DNA of 64,000 bases, taken from the NCBI GenBank assembly GCA_000342265.1, contig CP004348.1, positions 1,550,001 to 1,614,000 of the forward strand, read 5' to 3'. A program made the translations under genes and the position numbers. The notes under the pieces were generated by a model. It saw nothing but the letters and a program-made list of their open reading frames with translations, was not told where the DNA came from and ran no database searches. This DNA comes from a beta proteobacterium CB (GTDB lineage Bacteria > Pseudomonadota > Gammaproteobacteria > Burkholderiales > Burkholderiaceae). This document shows, piece after piece, positions 50,105 to 59,372 of this stretch. Positions within the stretch are counted from its first letter, which is position 1. Every line of letters starts with the position of its first letter.

Positions 50105-51517
50105 TTAATGTCCAGAATGCCCATTGGGCTTTCTTACTTGCACTTCGATTTCTTTAGTAGAGCTTGGGCTTGTTGATTGCATAGGTTTTGCAGCATTTGG
50201 TTGCGTTGGAGCTGTAGGTAATGCGCCTTTGTAAGCCTCTGCCACCGTACCAGCCGGATGCTTATACCAACCCGGATCTGCATAATCGCCAGGCTTTTGA
50301 TCCTTACGTACTTTTAATACGCTAAACATACCGCCCATCTCTACCGATCCAAAAGGACCCATACCCGTCATCATGCGAGCCGTGTTATCGGGAATAGGCA
50401 TTTCCATTTCAGACATATCGCCCATACCCCTTTCACCCATCACCATATAGTCAGGTATCAGACTGTTGATCTTCTTGCCAACCCCCCGATGATCAACGCC
50501 AATCATGGTGGGGAGGTTATGCCCCATTGCATTCATGGTGTGGTGGCTCTTATGGCAATGGATCGCCCAGTCACCCTCTTCATCTGCAAGAAATTCAATT
50601 TGCCGCATCTGCCCAACAGCCACGTCAGTGGTTACCTCAGGCCAACGAGCAGTTTTTGGAACAGGGCCTCCATCAGTGCCTGTGACCGAAAACTCATGCC
50701 CATGAAGATGAATTGGATGATTGGTCATTGTTAAGTTTCCTACTCTGATTCGGACCTTGTCATTTAGGGCGACATTCAAAGAATCTATGCCAGGAAAAAC
50801 GCGGCTATTCCAGCTCCATATATTGAAGTCAACCATCGTGGCTACTTTTGGTGTGTAACTACCAGGATCAATGTCATATGAGCTCAATAAAAAACAAAAG
50901 TCCCTATTAACATCATCAATAAGTAGATTTTGATCTTTAGGATGCGTAATCCACATACCCATCATTCCCATTGCCATCTGTGTCATTTCATCGGCATGGG
51001 GATGGTACATAAATGTTCCCGGGCGGCGAGCAACAAACTCGTACATAAAGGTTTTTCCCGGCGGAATACCTTTTTGAGTTAAACCTGTTACACCATCCAT
51101 ACCATTTGGTAATCTTTGGCCATGCCAATGCACTGAAGTCTGCTCTGGTAACCGGTTAGTAACAAATATCCGAACTCGATCACCTTCCACCACTTCGATT
51201 GTTGGCCCAGGGCTTTGACCGTTGTAACCCCATAGGTGCGCCTTAAATCCAGGAGTCATTTCTCGCACTACTGGCTCAGCGACTAAATGAAACTCTTTAA
51301 CGCCTTCATTCATTCTCCAGGGCAATGTCCAGCCATTTAAGGTAACAACTGGATTGTATGGGCGACCTGTACTAGGTGTTAATGGTGGCATCGTATTAGC
51401 GTTTACCTGCGTCACTAATTCTGGGGCACCAGATAAGGCATAGCGGCCAACTGCTGCAACCGCGACAGCACCGCCAGCAATACCGGCATATTTAAAAAAA
51501 TCTCTTCTTGAACTCAT
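50105..51517 (-). CDS. Multicopper oxidase
   Basis: A 470-residue Tat-exported oxidase (SSRRDFFKYAGIAGGAVAVA). The four copper-ligand blocks are SVHWHGQRLPNGMDG, FMYHPHADEMTQMAMG, NHPIHLHGHEFSVTG and WAIHCHKSHHTMNAMG. It oxidises Cu(I) to less toxic Cu(II) in the periplasm, as CueO or CopA-type oxidases do. The C-terminal tail is Met-rich around MGDMSEMEMP. Confidence 0.92.
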   Translation of the reverse strand: MSSRRDFFKYAGIAGGAVAVAAVGRYALSGAPELVTQVNANTMPPLTPSTGRPYNPVVTLNGWTLPWRMNEGVKEFHLVAEPVVREMTPGFKAHLWGYNGQSPGPTIEVVEGDRVRIFVTNRLPEQTSVHWHGQRLPNGMDGVTGLTQKGIPPGKTFMYEFVARRPGTFMYHPHADEMTQMAMGMMGMWITHPKDQNLLIDDVNRDFCFLLSSYDIDPGSYTPKVATMVDFNIWSWNSRVFPGIDSLNVALNDKVRIRVGNLTMTNHPIHLHGHEFSVTGTDGGPVPKTARWPEVTTDVAVGQMRQIEFLADEEGDWAIHCHKSHHTMNAMGHNLPTMIGVDHRGVGKKINSLIPDYMVMGERGMGDMSEMEMPIPDNTARMMTGMGPFGSVEMGGMFSVLKVRKDQKPGDYADPGWYKHPAGTVAEAYKGALPTAPTQPNAAKPMQSTSPSSTKEIEVQVRKPNGHSGH

Positions 51518-51529
51518 TATTTTTCCTTA

Positions 51530-52966
51530 TCAATGTCCGGCAGGGTTTGCTAACATCCCCGCCCCAGTAACGCTAGGCACCTGGAGTATTGTTGGTCTGC
51601 CAATTAAGGAGGACTGCAAAGCAGCATCTGTTAACCAAAATTGTTGCTGAGCATTAATTGCTGCAATTACTGCAGAGACCTGATCTCTTGAGTCGGCAAT
51701 CAACTCAAAGACACCAATAATCATGCCGTTATAGCGAAGCTGACTTTCTTCAGCGATGGCTTTGCGTACAGGTATTACTTCTTTTCGATAGTGTTGGGAT
51801 ATATCGTATGCAGTTCGATAGGCCGAGTAAGTCTCCCTCAAATTGGAACTAGCATTTCGAGTAACGCCCTCTAGCCGATTAAATGCGGCTAAAGTTTGGG
51901 CATTCATGGCATCCCTACTCATATTTCCCCAATCGAAAATTGGTAGTCGAATCGAAATTTCATAGCCCTGCTTTGGGGTGCTCTCACCAGATGCTGAATC
52001 AAATTTAGTGCCGCGATTAAAGCCCAGCTCAATATCGGTAAAACTGGTGATGTTGTTAAGCCCCTGGGCCTTCGCTGCTGCCTCTAAAGTCGTTGTAGCC
52101 AAGCGAATATCTAGCCGCTCCAAGCCAGCTTGCTGCGCAATAAATTCGGTGTTTGGTGGTTGCTTAGGCAGATCAGGTAAACGATTGGGCAATTTGAGTT
52201 CTTTTGCCTGAGCTTCACTTAGCCCAAGAGCACGAACAAGCTCCTCCCTACGGCTTACTGAAGTCTGTTTTGCATTAGCAAACTGCGTGGCCGAATCTGC
52301 ATAAAAAGCTTGCTGCCTTGCACGAGTAATCTTATTGAGATTACCTACCGCCTCCATGCGCCTTGCTAGCTCAGCACTTGCTTCTGCACTTCGAAAAACT
52401 TGATCGGCATATTTGAGGGATTGCTCTGCTGCAACTGCACGAACCCAAGCCTGGCGAACCAAAGTCACTTGATCAATGATTTCGGTAGTTAAACGCAATT
52501 GAGCTTGTTCAATTCGCTTATCAGCTATTCCTTTGCGCTGTGGCAAAGTAATCAGATCTAATAATCCAAATACAAACCAGCGATTAAATTCGATCTCTGG
52601 ACTAGTAACCATTCGCTCAAAAGCAAAATAAGGATTAGACATTCTGCCTGCTTGGGCAGCAGACGCTGCTTCAGACCAATTCTGGGCAATAAGTGCTTGA
52701 ACGGCTGGACTATTAATCAAGGCAAGCTGAACAGCATCGCTTTGATTTAAATTCTTAGCCAGCAGTTCCTGAGCTCTACCCTGAAGAACATCACGCTCAT
52801 CTGACGATTTTGCTAAAACAACCTGGCCATTAGTAAATTTACTCGAATCTAGATTCGTTTTTTGTAAGGCCTCGTCAATATTGACGCTAGCGCATCCAGT
52901 AAGAGCACTCGCAAATAAAATTGATACTATTTTGTATCGTTTAGTGAAAGGCATAGTCATCATCAT
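51530..52966 (-). CDS. TolC-family outer-membrane efflux lipoprotein
   Basis: A 478-residue OEP protein with a lipobox (ASALTGCASVN). Typical helical repeats are LINSPAVQALIAQNWSEAAS and LETTLEAAAKAQGLNNITSF with GYEISIRLPIFDWGNMSRDA. It probably provides the outer-membrane channel for a copper efflux pump. Its start overlaps the stop of the preceding small gene (ATGA). Confidence 0.88.
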   Translation of the reverse strand: MMMTMPFTKRYKIVSILFASALTGCASVNIDEALQKTNLDSSKFTNGQVVLAKSSDERDVLQGRAQELLAKNLNQSDAVQLALINSPAVQALIAQNWSEAASAAQAGRMSNPYFAFERMVTSPEIEFNRWFVFGLLDLITLPQRKGIADKRIEQAQLRLTTEIIDQVTLVRQAWVRAVAAEQSLKYADQVFRSAEASAELARRMEAVGNLNKITRARQQAFYADSATQFANAKQTSVSRREELVRALGLSEAQAKELKLPNRLPDLPKQPPNTEFIAQQAGLERLDIRLATTTLEAAAKAQGLNNITSFTDIELGFNRGTKFDSASGESTPKQGYEISIRLPIFDWGNMSRDAMNAQTLAAFNRLEGVTRNASSNLRETYSAYRTAYDISQHYRKEVIPVRKAIAEESQLRYNGMIIGVFELIADSRDQVSAVIAAINAQQQFWLTDAALQSSLIGRPTILQVPSVTGAGMLANPAGH

Positions 52967-53280
52967 TTAACTCCCTCGTGATGATTTTTCGAGTGCTCTT
53001 CGCCTGTTGGCACCACATCAGCCTGAGCAGCTTCTTTTGCATACACTTTCCATCCGCCGATCTTTTGGACGGTAGCGTTAGCCTGCTTCCAAGGAATGAT
53101 CTCCTCTTCCGAATAAGGCTGATAATTTTTAAATACTGACGTGTACTGCAGCGACTCGGCAATAGACTTTGCCGAAGAACCATTTACCGCCGCATCTTGC
53201 GCCGATGCAACTGGACTACCTAGTAATGTGAGCGCCAATAGAAACATTCCATTGCCCCACATGCATTTAAACATGCTCAT
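52963..53280 (-). CDS. Small periplasmic protein of the copper cluster
   Basis: About 105 residues. A signal peptide ending ASAQ is followed by ESLQYTSVFKNYQPYSEEEI and VQKIGGWKVYAKEAAQAD, with a His-rich end (EEHSKNHHEG). The ATG at 53280 has GGAGAA just upstream. No named family comes to mind; proteins of this kind are common in betaproteobacterial copper operons. Confidence 0.7.
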   Translation of the reverse strand: MSMFKCMWGNGMFLLALTLLGSPVASAQDAAVNGSSAKSIAESLQYTSVFKNYQPYSEEEIIPWKQANATVQKIGGWKVYAKEAAQADVVPTGEEHSKNHHEGVK

Positions 53281-53346
53281 AATTTCTCCAATAGACAAAC
53301 GTAGCGACAAGACTTGTCGCCAAAATCTACTTACTACTGAGGAAAT

Positions 53347-53715
53347 TTAAATCCGAGGGGGTTTGTAAATGTTACCTAGCGATTGGCCGAGTGCCAAAGT
53401 AGGAGCGTAAGGCAGTAGATTGTCCGCATACTGCAAAGGAGCAATCACGGAAGAAGCGGCTGTTAAATCAGCAATACCAACGCAGCACTGAGAAGCGGTA
53501 TGGCACTTTGTAGCCACTTTCTTTGCCGACTTTTCTATCGATGAAGTGCAATCTTTACATTGCTTATGCTGCATATGAGAGTCAGCATTATCAGCATGAG
53601 TCGCAGCTTGGGACTGGTGCGCATGGTGTTGATCGGAAACGAATACGGGCATGCTAGCCGCATGAATCAGGCTAATAAAAAAACTTAAGCATAAGAAAAC
53701 GCATAATTTCCGCAT
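53347..53715 (-). CDS. Small secreted Cys/His-rich protein
   Basis: A 122-residue protein with a signal peptide ending IHA. The middle has HHAHQSQAATHADNADSHMQ, HKQCKDC and CHTASQCCVG, an apparent metal-binding region. It is the first gene of the copper cluster on the minus strand. Unrecognised family. Confidence 0.65.
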   Translation of the reverse strand: MRKLCVFLCLSFFISLIHAASMPVFVSDQHHAHQSQAATHADNADSHMQHKQCKDCTSSIEKSAKKVATKCHTASQCCVGIADLTAASSVIAPLQYADNLLPYAPTLALGQSLGNIYKPPRI

Positions 53716-53925
53716 TGTTTAATATTACACTGAATTTAGCGTTTTGTCAGCCTTACCCTTCACTTTTTTGAGTCTAGGCATTAACTTATTGAGCTATTGA
53801 GGCTATAAACCCAAGCAAATTCAAGAAGATGTGAATAATCCATTGGGTTTGGGAAGGTGCGTTTATCGTAAAGTGCTACAAGAAACCCCACCATCCCCAC
53901 CAAAGAGATAGTAGATACGAATTCC

Positions 53926-55194
53926 ATGTCAGATAAAGCCACCAAACTCAATGCCCAGTGCAACTGCATCAGCGTTGACAAACAGAAACTAGATATTGAG
54001 GTTCATCGCCTTATTAGTGATCTGGACCTTGCTGATTCAACTGCTACAACGATAGGCTCGATGCTCTCAAGTAGCGGAGTATTTATTGACCAAGCCGCCT
54101 TAGATCAGATGAAAGCATTAGTAAAAGCGGTCTATAAAGTTTGCGAAATGCCTTTATTTCAAAAATTAGTTCTTGAGCAAGCTCCATTGATTGCTAGGCA
54201 TCAACAAAGTACAAGTGGTGTTTTTTATGGATTTGATTTTCACCTAGGGGTAAATGGCCCGCAATTAATTGAAATCAATACCAATGCAGGCGGCGCTATG
54301 ATTTCTGCCCTTGAAATTGGGGCATCGAAAAATTGCTGTGAGCCAGTAGAGAGACGCTTGGGAGTAAGAAATATGCCCAATGAAATTTATGAGACTTTTC
54401 TGGATATGTTTACCCAGGAGTGGAGGTCCTTCAATAGGGATCCTTCTGCCCAATTAAAGACAATTGCAATCGTTGATGAGAATCCAACTGAACAATTCTT
54501 ATATCCTGAGTTTCAACTCTTCCAAGCCCTGTTTCAAAAGTATGGAATCACGACAATCATCACTTCTCCAGACGGCCTCACCATTAAAGACAAAAAGGTT
54601 TACTTCGGTAAAATTCATATTGACTTAATCTACAACCGAACGACTGACTTTTATTTTCAAGATTCGTCATACGAAGTGCTTAGAGACGCTTATCTTCAAG
54701 ATTATGCGGCTATCACCCCAAACCCCTTTAATCATGCAGTATTTGCCAATAAAGATAACCTTTGCATCTTAAGCAATCGGGAACATCTTGACTCCCTAGG
54801 GGTTGACTTGTCTATACAAGAAATACTCCTGAGTCACATTCCGGAGACTGTAAAAGTTTCCCCTAAAAACGAAGAATCTCTTTGGACCAATCGTAAAGAG
54901 TACTTTTTCAAGCCTAGTCAAGGCTATGGGAGTCGCGCTGTATATCGCGGAGATAAATTAACTAAAGGCGTATGGGGTCAAATTAAGGATAAAAGCTATG
55001 TTGCACAAAAAGTAATACCACCAAGCAAACGAACCATCAAGATTGATGGCAATGAGGCTAATCTTAAAGTCGATATTAGGGATTATGTCTTTGAAGGTAA
55101 CTCACTTATTTCAGTAACACGCATATACCAAGGACAAACTACAAATTTAAGGACCTTAGGGGGCGGCTTCTCGCCTCTTTATAGCATTGACTAA
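53926..55194 (+). CDS. ATP-grasp-like protein
   Basis: A 422-residue protein. FDFHLGVNGPQLIEINTNAG with GGAMISALEIG is an ATP-grasp metal-binding signature, placed before the nucleotide region (YFFKPSQGYGSRAVYRG, SYVAQKVIPPSKRTIKIDG), as in circularly permuted members. The product is unknown; peptide ligases or glutathionylspermidine-synthase-like enzymes share the fold. Divergent from the copper cluster. Confidence 0.65.
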   Translation: MSDKATKLNAQCNCISVDKQKLDIEVHRLISDLDLADSTATTIGSMLSSSGVFIDQAALDQMKALVKAVYKVCEMPLFQKLVLEQAPLIARHQQSTSGVFYGFDFHLGVNGPQLIEINTNAGGAMISALEIGASKNCCEPVERRLGVRNMPNEIYETFLDMFTQEWRSFNRDPSAQLKTIAIVDENPTEQFLYPEFQLFQALFQKYGITTIITSPDGLTIKDKKVYFGKIHIDLIYNRTTDFYFQDSSYEVLRDAYLQDYAAITPNPFNHAVFANKDNLCILSNREHLDSLGVDLSIQEILLSHIPETVKVSPKNEESLWTNRKEYFFKPSQGYGSRAVYRGDKLTKGVWGQIKDKSYVAQKVIPPSKRTIKIDGNEANLKVDIRDYVFEGNSLISVTRIYQGQTTNLRTLGGGFSPLYSID

Positions 55195-55391
55195 GATTGA
55201 TACGGTTTAAGACACAATTTAAATTTCTATCTTCTTTAATTCTGAAATTGTAATTAAATGAGTTCAGTTACTAGAATTGCAGTGACTAGTTCTGGCCGAT
55301 TTGAGTCATCTGAGTGAATTCAATCAATTTGGATCTTATCGATCCAAAGCAGACCTTGGTGGATAAGTTTAATAACTCATCCTCCAGCCAG

Positions 55392-55907
55392 TTACCACCT
55401 TGACCGATCCATCCACATATAGTTCTGTTGCATCATTTGGTTCATCATGTTCTGCTGCATACCCATGTATTGATCCATCATGTATTGGCGTTGCTTTAAC
55501 TGCTCAGGCGTTAATTTAGAGTAATAAGGGCCCATACCATTCCAGCCCATCGTTGGACCCATCATGTGTCCACCCATCATGCCGCCGTTACCACCACAAC
55601 AACCCATCATTCCCGAACCCCACATGCCTTGCATCATATTCATGTTGCTCTGCATCGCGCTCCAATGAGCTTGCATCAGTTTTTGTCTTTCTTGTGAATC
55701 TTGAGTAGCACGAATCTGATCCATCTGCTGTTGCATCTTTTTAAAGTTCTCTTGAATTTGAGCGGCTTGCTTATCAAACTCCGCTACATCAATATTTTTT
55801 TGTTGTGTCTGTGTGGCTTTAGTGCCTGCCCCTGCTGTTTGCGCCAAAACGGGCGCACTTAATAAAACACCCAAACTTAAAATCGCAACACATCCTAGCT
55901 TTTTCAT
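55392..55907 (-). CDS. Met-rich periplasmic protein
   Basis: About 171 residues. The signal peptide ends VLAQ; a coiled coil follows (EFDKQAAQIQENFKKMQQQM), then a Met/Gly-rich region (GSGMMGCCGGNGGMMGGHMM) and YMMDQYMGMQQNMMNQMMQQ. Many Met and a Cys pair suggest Cu(I)/Ag(I) or Cd binding. It lies downstream of the CadA-type ATPase; the overlap with it disappears with the ATG at 55907. Confidence 0.75.
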   Translation of the reverse strand: MKKLGCVAILSLGVLLSAPVLAQTAGAGTKATQTQQKNIDVAEFDKQAAQIQENFKKMQQQMDQIRATQDSQERQKLMQAHWSAMQSNMNMMQGMWGSGMMGCCGGNGGMMGGHMMGPTMGWNGMGPYYSKLTPEQLKQRQYMMDQYMGMQQNMMNQMMQQNYMWMDRSRW

Positions 55908-55948
55908 CTCAGTACTCCTTGAGTTAAATGCTGAATATTGACTACTGT

Positions 55949-58129
55949 CTAACTTCTTAATAACCGCAATCCATTTGCCACTACTAGCAAGCTCGCACCC
56001 ATATCCGCAAATACCGCCATCCACATCGTGGCTTGCCCTGTAAAGGTAAGCACAAGGAAGATAGCCTTAATGCCTAGAGCAAGAACAATGTTTTGAGTCA
56101 GAATTAGAGCGGTTGATTTGGATAGCCGAATAAAGGTAGCAATCTTGCGTAAATCATCATCCATTAGCGCAACATCAGCAGTCTCTATCGCAGTATCGGT
56201 TCCAGCCGCCCCCATCGCAAATCCAATACTTGCTCTTGCTAAAGCGGGGGCATCATTAATGCCATCTCCAACCATGCCTACCTTTAGATTGGGATCCTTT
56301 TTTAGGCGACTGTCAATTATTTTGAGCTTATCTTCAGGCAATAAATTACCCACAATTTCATCGACACCCACCTGCTTACCTATTGCCTTGGCGGTGTGCT
56401 CATTGTCACCAGTGAGCATGATGGTAGTCACACCTAATTGGTGAAGCCCATCAATAGCCTGCTTGCTTGTTTCTCTAACAGTATCGGCTACCGCAATAAT
56501 GGCTAGAACCTCTGTTTGGTTGGTAAGCAATACGGCCGTTTTGCCTTGCTGCTCGAGTGGTAATAAACGATTCTCAATATCATCAGAGCACAAACCCAAT
56601 TCTTCAATCAGTCGATGATTGCCAAGGTAATACAAATTACCCTCAATAACGCCTTTGACACCGCGACCCAGAATCGCCTCAAAGCTATCTACAGTCATTA
56701 AATCATTCTTTTGCTCTTGATTAGCATGGGCAATTGCTAGAGATACGGGATGATCAGATCGTGCTGCAAGACTGATGGCAATTTCGTGAATATGCTTGTC
56801 ATTGCCACTTAATGCAAAAAAATCCGTTTGTGCAGGCTTCCCGTAGGTGAGGGTCCCTGTCTTATCTACTGCCAAGACCTTCATGCTCCGTCCTGCTTCT
56901 AAAAAAGCGCCCCCTTTAATCAAGATGCCTTTTCTTGCGGCAGATGCTAAGCCACTCACAATCGTTACTGGTGTTGAGATCACTAAGGCACAAGGGCAGG
57001 CAATCACTAACATGACTAATGCTTTATAGATCCACTCTTGCCATGACTGCGCCATTAACAATGGAGGCAAAACAGCGACTAATACTGCAAGCAAGAAGAC
57101 CGCTGGGGTATAGAGCCTAGCGAATTGATCAACAAAACGCTGGGTAGGCGCACGACTTCCTTGCGCTGCTTCTACTGCATGAATAATTCGAGCTAGCGTT
57201 GAATGAGTCGCTTCTGCAGTAACTTTGTATTCGAACGATCCTGTCTGATTGATCGTTCCTGCAAATACCTCATCGCCAATTATCTTATCGACAGGTAGGC
57301 TCTCACCCGTGATTGGCGCTTGATTTACTGCCGAGTTACCACTAATTAATATGCCATCTAAAGCTATTCGCTCTCCGGGACGCACTCGAACTAAAGCACC
57401 TAAAGCAATAGCCTTAACATCTATTAGCACCCAAGAGCCATCGGCTTTCTGAACGGTTGCGGTTTCAGGGGTGAGGTCTAATAAGCCACGAATCGCATTG
57501 CGAGCACGATCTAATGACTTGGCTTCAATTACTTCAGCTAGAGTAAATAAGAACATCACCATGGCGGCTTCTGGCCAACTTCCAATCGCCATCGCGCCTG
57601 TGACTGCAATTGACATTAAGGCATTGATATTGAGATTGCCATTCTTTAATGCAATCCAGCCCTTTTTATAAGTGGTAAGGCCCCCTGAAGCAATTGAGGC
57701 GATTACTAGAGCAATGACAATCCACTGATTACCAAGTTGCAGCAATTCCATGATTTCAGCCAAGGTTGCAGTGATACCTGCAATAGCCAATGGCCACCAA
57801 TTGGTTTTAGGCATAGGCTCAAGTGAGCTGTCCTTTGTAGAAGTCTCACCAATTTGTAGCACCGCCTGCATTCCAATTGAACCCAAAGCGGACTCGATAG
57901 CGTCAAGTGAGTTGAGATTGTGACCAACCGTGAGCATCCTTTGCATTAAGTTAAAATCCAGCGACTCAATGCCGCTTACACTCGCTAGCTTTTTACGAAT
58001 AAGCGCCTCTTCAGTTGGACAGTCCATATTTTCAATGCGATAGATGGCCTTATTCTTGCTCGGCATCTCAGAAGCCTTTGTCACAGGAGTTGATGCAGAA
58101 CAGCTACAGGAGGTATTGCATTCGCTCAT
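55949..58129 (-). CDS. cadA: Cd/Zn/Pb-translocating P1B-type ATPase
   Basis: A 726-residue pump. The N-terminus is Cys-rich (SECNTSCSCS), followed by an HMA domain of the ZntA type (IENMDCPTEEALIRKKLA). The membrane motif is CPCALVISTP, the phosphorylation loop DKTGTLTYGKP, the actuator PITGESLPVDK and the hinge [14 protein letters not shown]. The CPC followed by VIS and the CadR neighbour indicate divalent soft metals rather than copper. It is transcribed from the CadR-type promoter at 58161. Confidence 0.92.
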   Translation of the reverse strand: MSECNTSCSCSASTPVTKASEMPSKNKAIYRIENMDCPTEEALIRKKLASVSGIESLDFNLMQRMLTVGHNLNSLDAIESALGSIGMQAVLQIGETSTKDSSLEPMPKTNWWPLAIAGITATLAEIMELLQLGNQWIVIALVIASIASGGLTTYKKGWIALKNGNLNINALMSIAVTGAMAIGSWPEAAMVMFLFTLAEVIEAKSLDRARNAIRGLLDLTPETATVQKADGSWVLIDVKAIALGALVRVRPGERIALDGILISGNSAVNQAPITGESLPVDKIIGDEVFAGTINQTGSFEYKVTAEATHSTLARIIHAVEAAQGSRAPTQRFVDQFARLYTPAVFLLAVLVAVLPPLLMAQSWQEWIYKALVMLVIACPCALVISTPVTIVSGLASAARKGILIKGGAFLEAGRSMKVLAVDKTGTLTYGKPAQTDFFALSGNDKHIHEIAISLAARSDHPVSLAIAHANQEQKNDLMTVDSFEAILGRGVKGVIEGNLYYLGNHRLIEELGLCSDDIENRLLPLEQQGKTAVLLTNQTEVLAIIAVADTVRETSKQAIDGLHQLGVTTIMLTGDNEHTAKAIGKQVGVDEIVGNLLPEDKLKIIDSRLKKDPNLKVGMVGDGINDAPALARASIGFAMGAAGTDTAIETADVALMDDDLRKIATFIRLSKSTALILTQNIVLALGIKAIFLVLTFTGQATMWMAVFADMGASLLVVANGLRLLRS

Positions 58130-58160
58130 AGCGGAAACCTAAATGATGAAGACATAAAAC

Positions 58161-58191
58161 ATTTAACACCCTATAGTAACTATAGAGTCAA
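58161..58191 (-). promoter_or_regulatory. MerR-type promoter with 19-bp spacer
   Basis: On the minus strand: -35 TTGACT, a 19-bp spacer holding the dyad CTATAGTTACTATAG, then -10 TTAAAT. The over-long spacer with a central dyad is the hallmark of MerR-family activation. It lies 32-62 bp before the ATPase start and serves CadR. Confidence 0.8.
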
Positions 58192-58227
58192 GGGATTAGA
58201 ATAAAAATGTAAAAACTTGGAGGTCAA

Positions 58228-58626
58228 ATGAGAATTGGTGAACTAGCAACAGCCACAAGCACTCAAGTGGAAACTATTCGGTTTTATGAACAAGAGGGTT
58301 TGTTAGCAAAACCGGCTCGATCTGAGGGTAACTTCCGAATCTACGGGGATCAGCACCTGCAACGCCTTACATTTATTCGCCACTGCCGCTCGCTGGACAT
58401 GACCTTAAGTGAAATTCGTCAATTACTTCGCTTAAAAGATTTGCCCGATGAAAACTGTGATGCAGTAAATGAATTGCTTGATGCCCATATTGAAGGTGTA
58501 AGCAATCGAATTAATGAGCTACGCCAACTTGAGCGACAATTAAAGCTGCTCAGAAAACAATGTCATGCGAATCAGGACTCAGCACATTGCGGGATCTTAA
58601 ATAAATTATCGCTACCCGTGAAGTAA
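58228..58626 (+). CDS. cadR: CadR/PbrR-type MerR regulator
   Basis: A 132-residue MerR regulator: HTH MRIGELATATSTQVETIRFY, wing RSEGNFRIYGDQHLQRLTFI, then the metal residues Cys77 (ENCDAV), Cys112 (KQCHAN) and Cys121 (AHCGIL), matching the CadR/PbrR pattern. It is divergent from the ATPase it should activate in response to Cd or Pb. Confidence 0.92.
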   Translation: MRIGELATATSTQVETIRFYEQEGLLAKPARSEGNFRIYGDQHLQRLTFIRHCRSLDMTLSEIRQLLRLKDLPDENCDAVNELLDAHIEGVSNRINELRQLERQLKLLRKQCHANQDSAHCGILNKLSLPVK

Positions 58627-58630
58627 AAAA

Positions 58631-58655
58631 GAGGTGACACTACCGCCTCTTATTA
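58631..58655 (+). terminator. Weak hairpin after cadR
   Basis: GAGGTG and CGCCTC arms followed by TTATT. Confidence 0.4.
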
Positions 58656-58988
58656 GCCGAAAGCAGTCATCGGCCTTTTGCCGATTTACCAATAACCAAT
58701 CGTTAACACCCAAGGAACCCTGTCTAAAGCCAATTCGACATTTTTAAGCCCGTTGGGAACAATAGACAATATTGGGTCGTTGTGAGTGGGAATGTTAAGC
58801 ACTGATTAGCCGTGAGCGTCTCGAAACACGACGGTTGTCGGGTTAACCGACATAGTAGGATGCCGTTAGCAATGGACCGATAACGACCCAAAACCAACTA
58901 TAGATGGGCGCTGTCTTTACTATTCAGCGAGGTTAATCCAGATCATTTAGGGCGACCCAGAGTACAGACTAGATTGAGCTGATTTAGG
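58656..58988. other. Gene-free stretch with palindromic sites
   Basis: GGGTCGTT (58781) and AACGACCC (58885) flank GTCTCGAAACACGAC (58826) and the near-palindrome TTGTCGGGTTAACCGACAT (58842). Related motifs lie at 43254-43320. No coding sequence is seen. Confidence 0.55.
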
Positions 58989-59357
58989 CTATAAATTAAA
59001 TCCTGCTGTAATCACTTTCGCTTTTATCTTGATAACTGCTATAGCCTTAGCTCCCTTGGGAATAGCGAAATTACCTTTCACTTCCAATTTGCCTCCATTA
59101 GGCAGTAGCTCATAATCTTTTTTATCTGATCCAATTAAGACTGTCAGCTTTGCGGTCCCACCATCTATAGGTATCGGTTTACCGTGGTCCGTCAAATACA
59201 GCGATAGGCTATCAGGCTTTGCAACCAATTCAACATCAATGTCCTTAGCCTCTACTATGACACCGCCATGCATTGGCTTTAAATCATGGCCGGCTCCAGC
59301 ATGGGCTGGACCAATAAAACTGATTAGCAAGGTTGCAATCACCATCATTGATTTCAT
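58989..59357 (-). CDS. Small periplasmic protein of the RND operon
   Basis: A 122-residue secreted protein (GPAHAGAGHDLKPMHGGVIV) with a beta-rich domain (LYLTDHGKPIPIDGGTAKLT, YELLPNGGKLEVKGNFAIPK). The His near the start and its place after the RND pump suggest a metal-handling accessory. It shares the start MHGGVI style with accessory proteins in Czc/Cus operons. Confidence 0.7.
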   Translation of the reverse strand: MKSMMVIATLLISFIGPAHAGAGHDLKPMHGGVIVEAKDIDVELVAKPDSLSLYLTDHGKPIPIDGGTAKLTVLIGSDKKDYELLPNGGKLEVKGNFAIPKGAKAIAVIKIKAKVITAGFNL

Positions 59358-59372
59358 ATAAACCCCTTTAAA

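Noticed and set aside
53781..53981. Small minus-strand gene overlapping the ATP-grasp start
   Set aside because: It overlaps a well-supported gene start on the other strand and shows no recognisable features.
43806..58129. Composite transposon bounded by IS copies carrying metal resistance
   Set aside because: Only one mini-IS30 lies on the left side and no matching IS on the right; the palindromic sites are reported separately as a weaker alternative.
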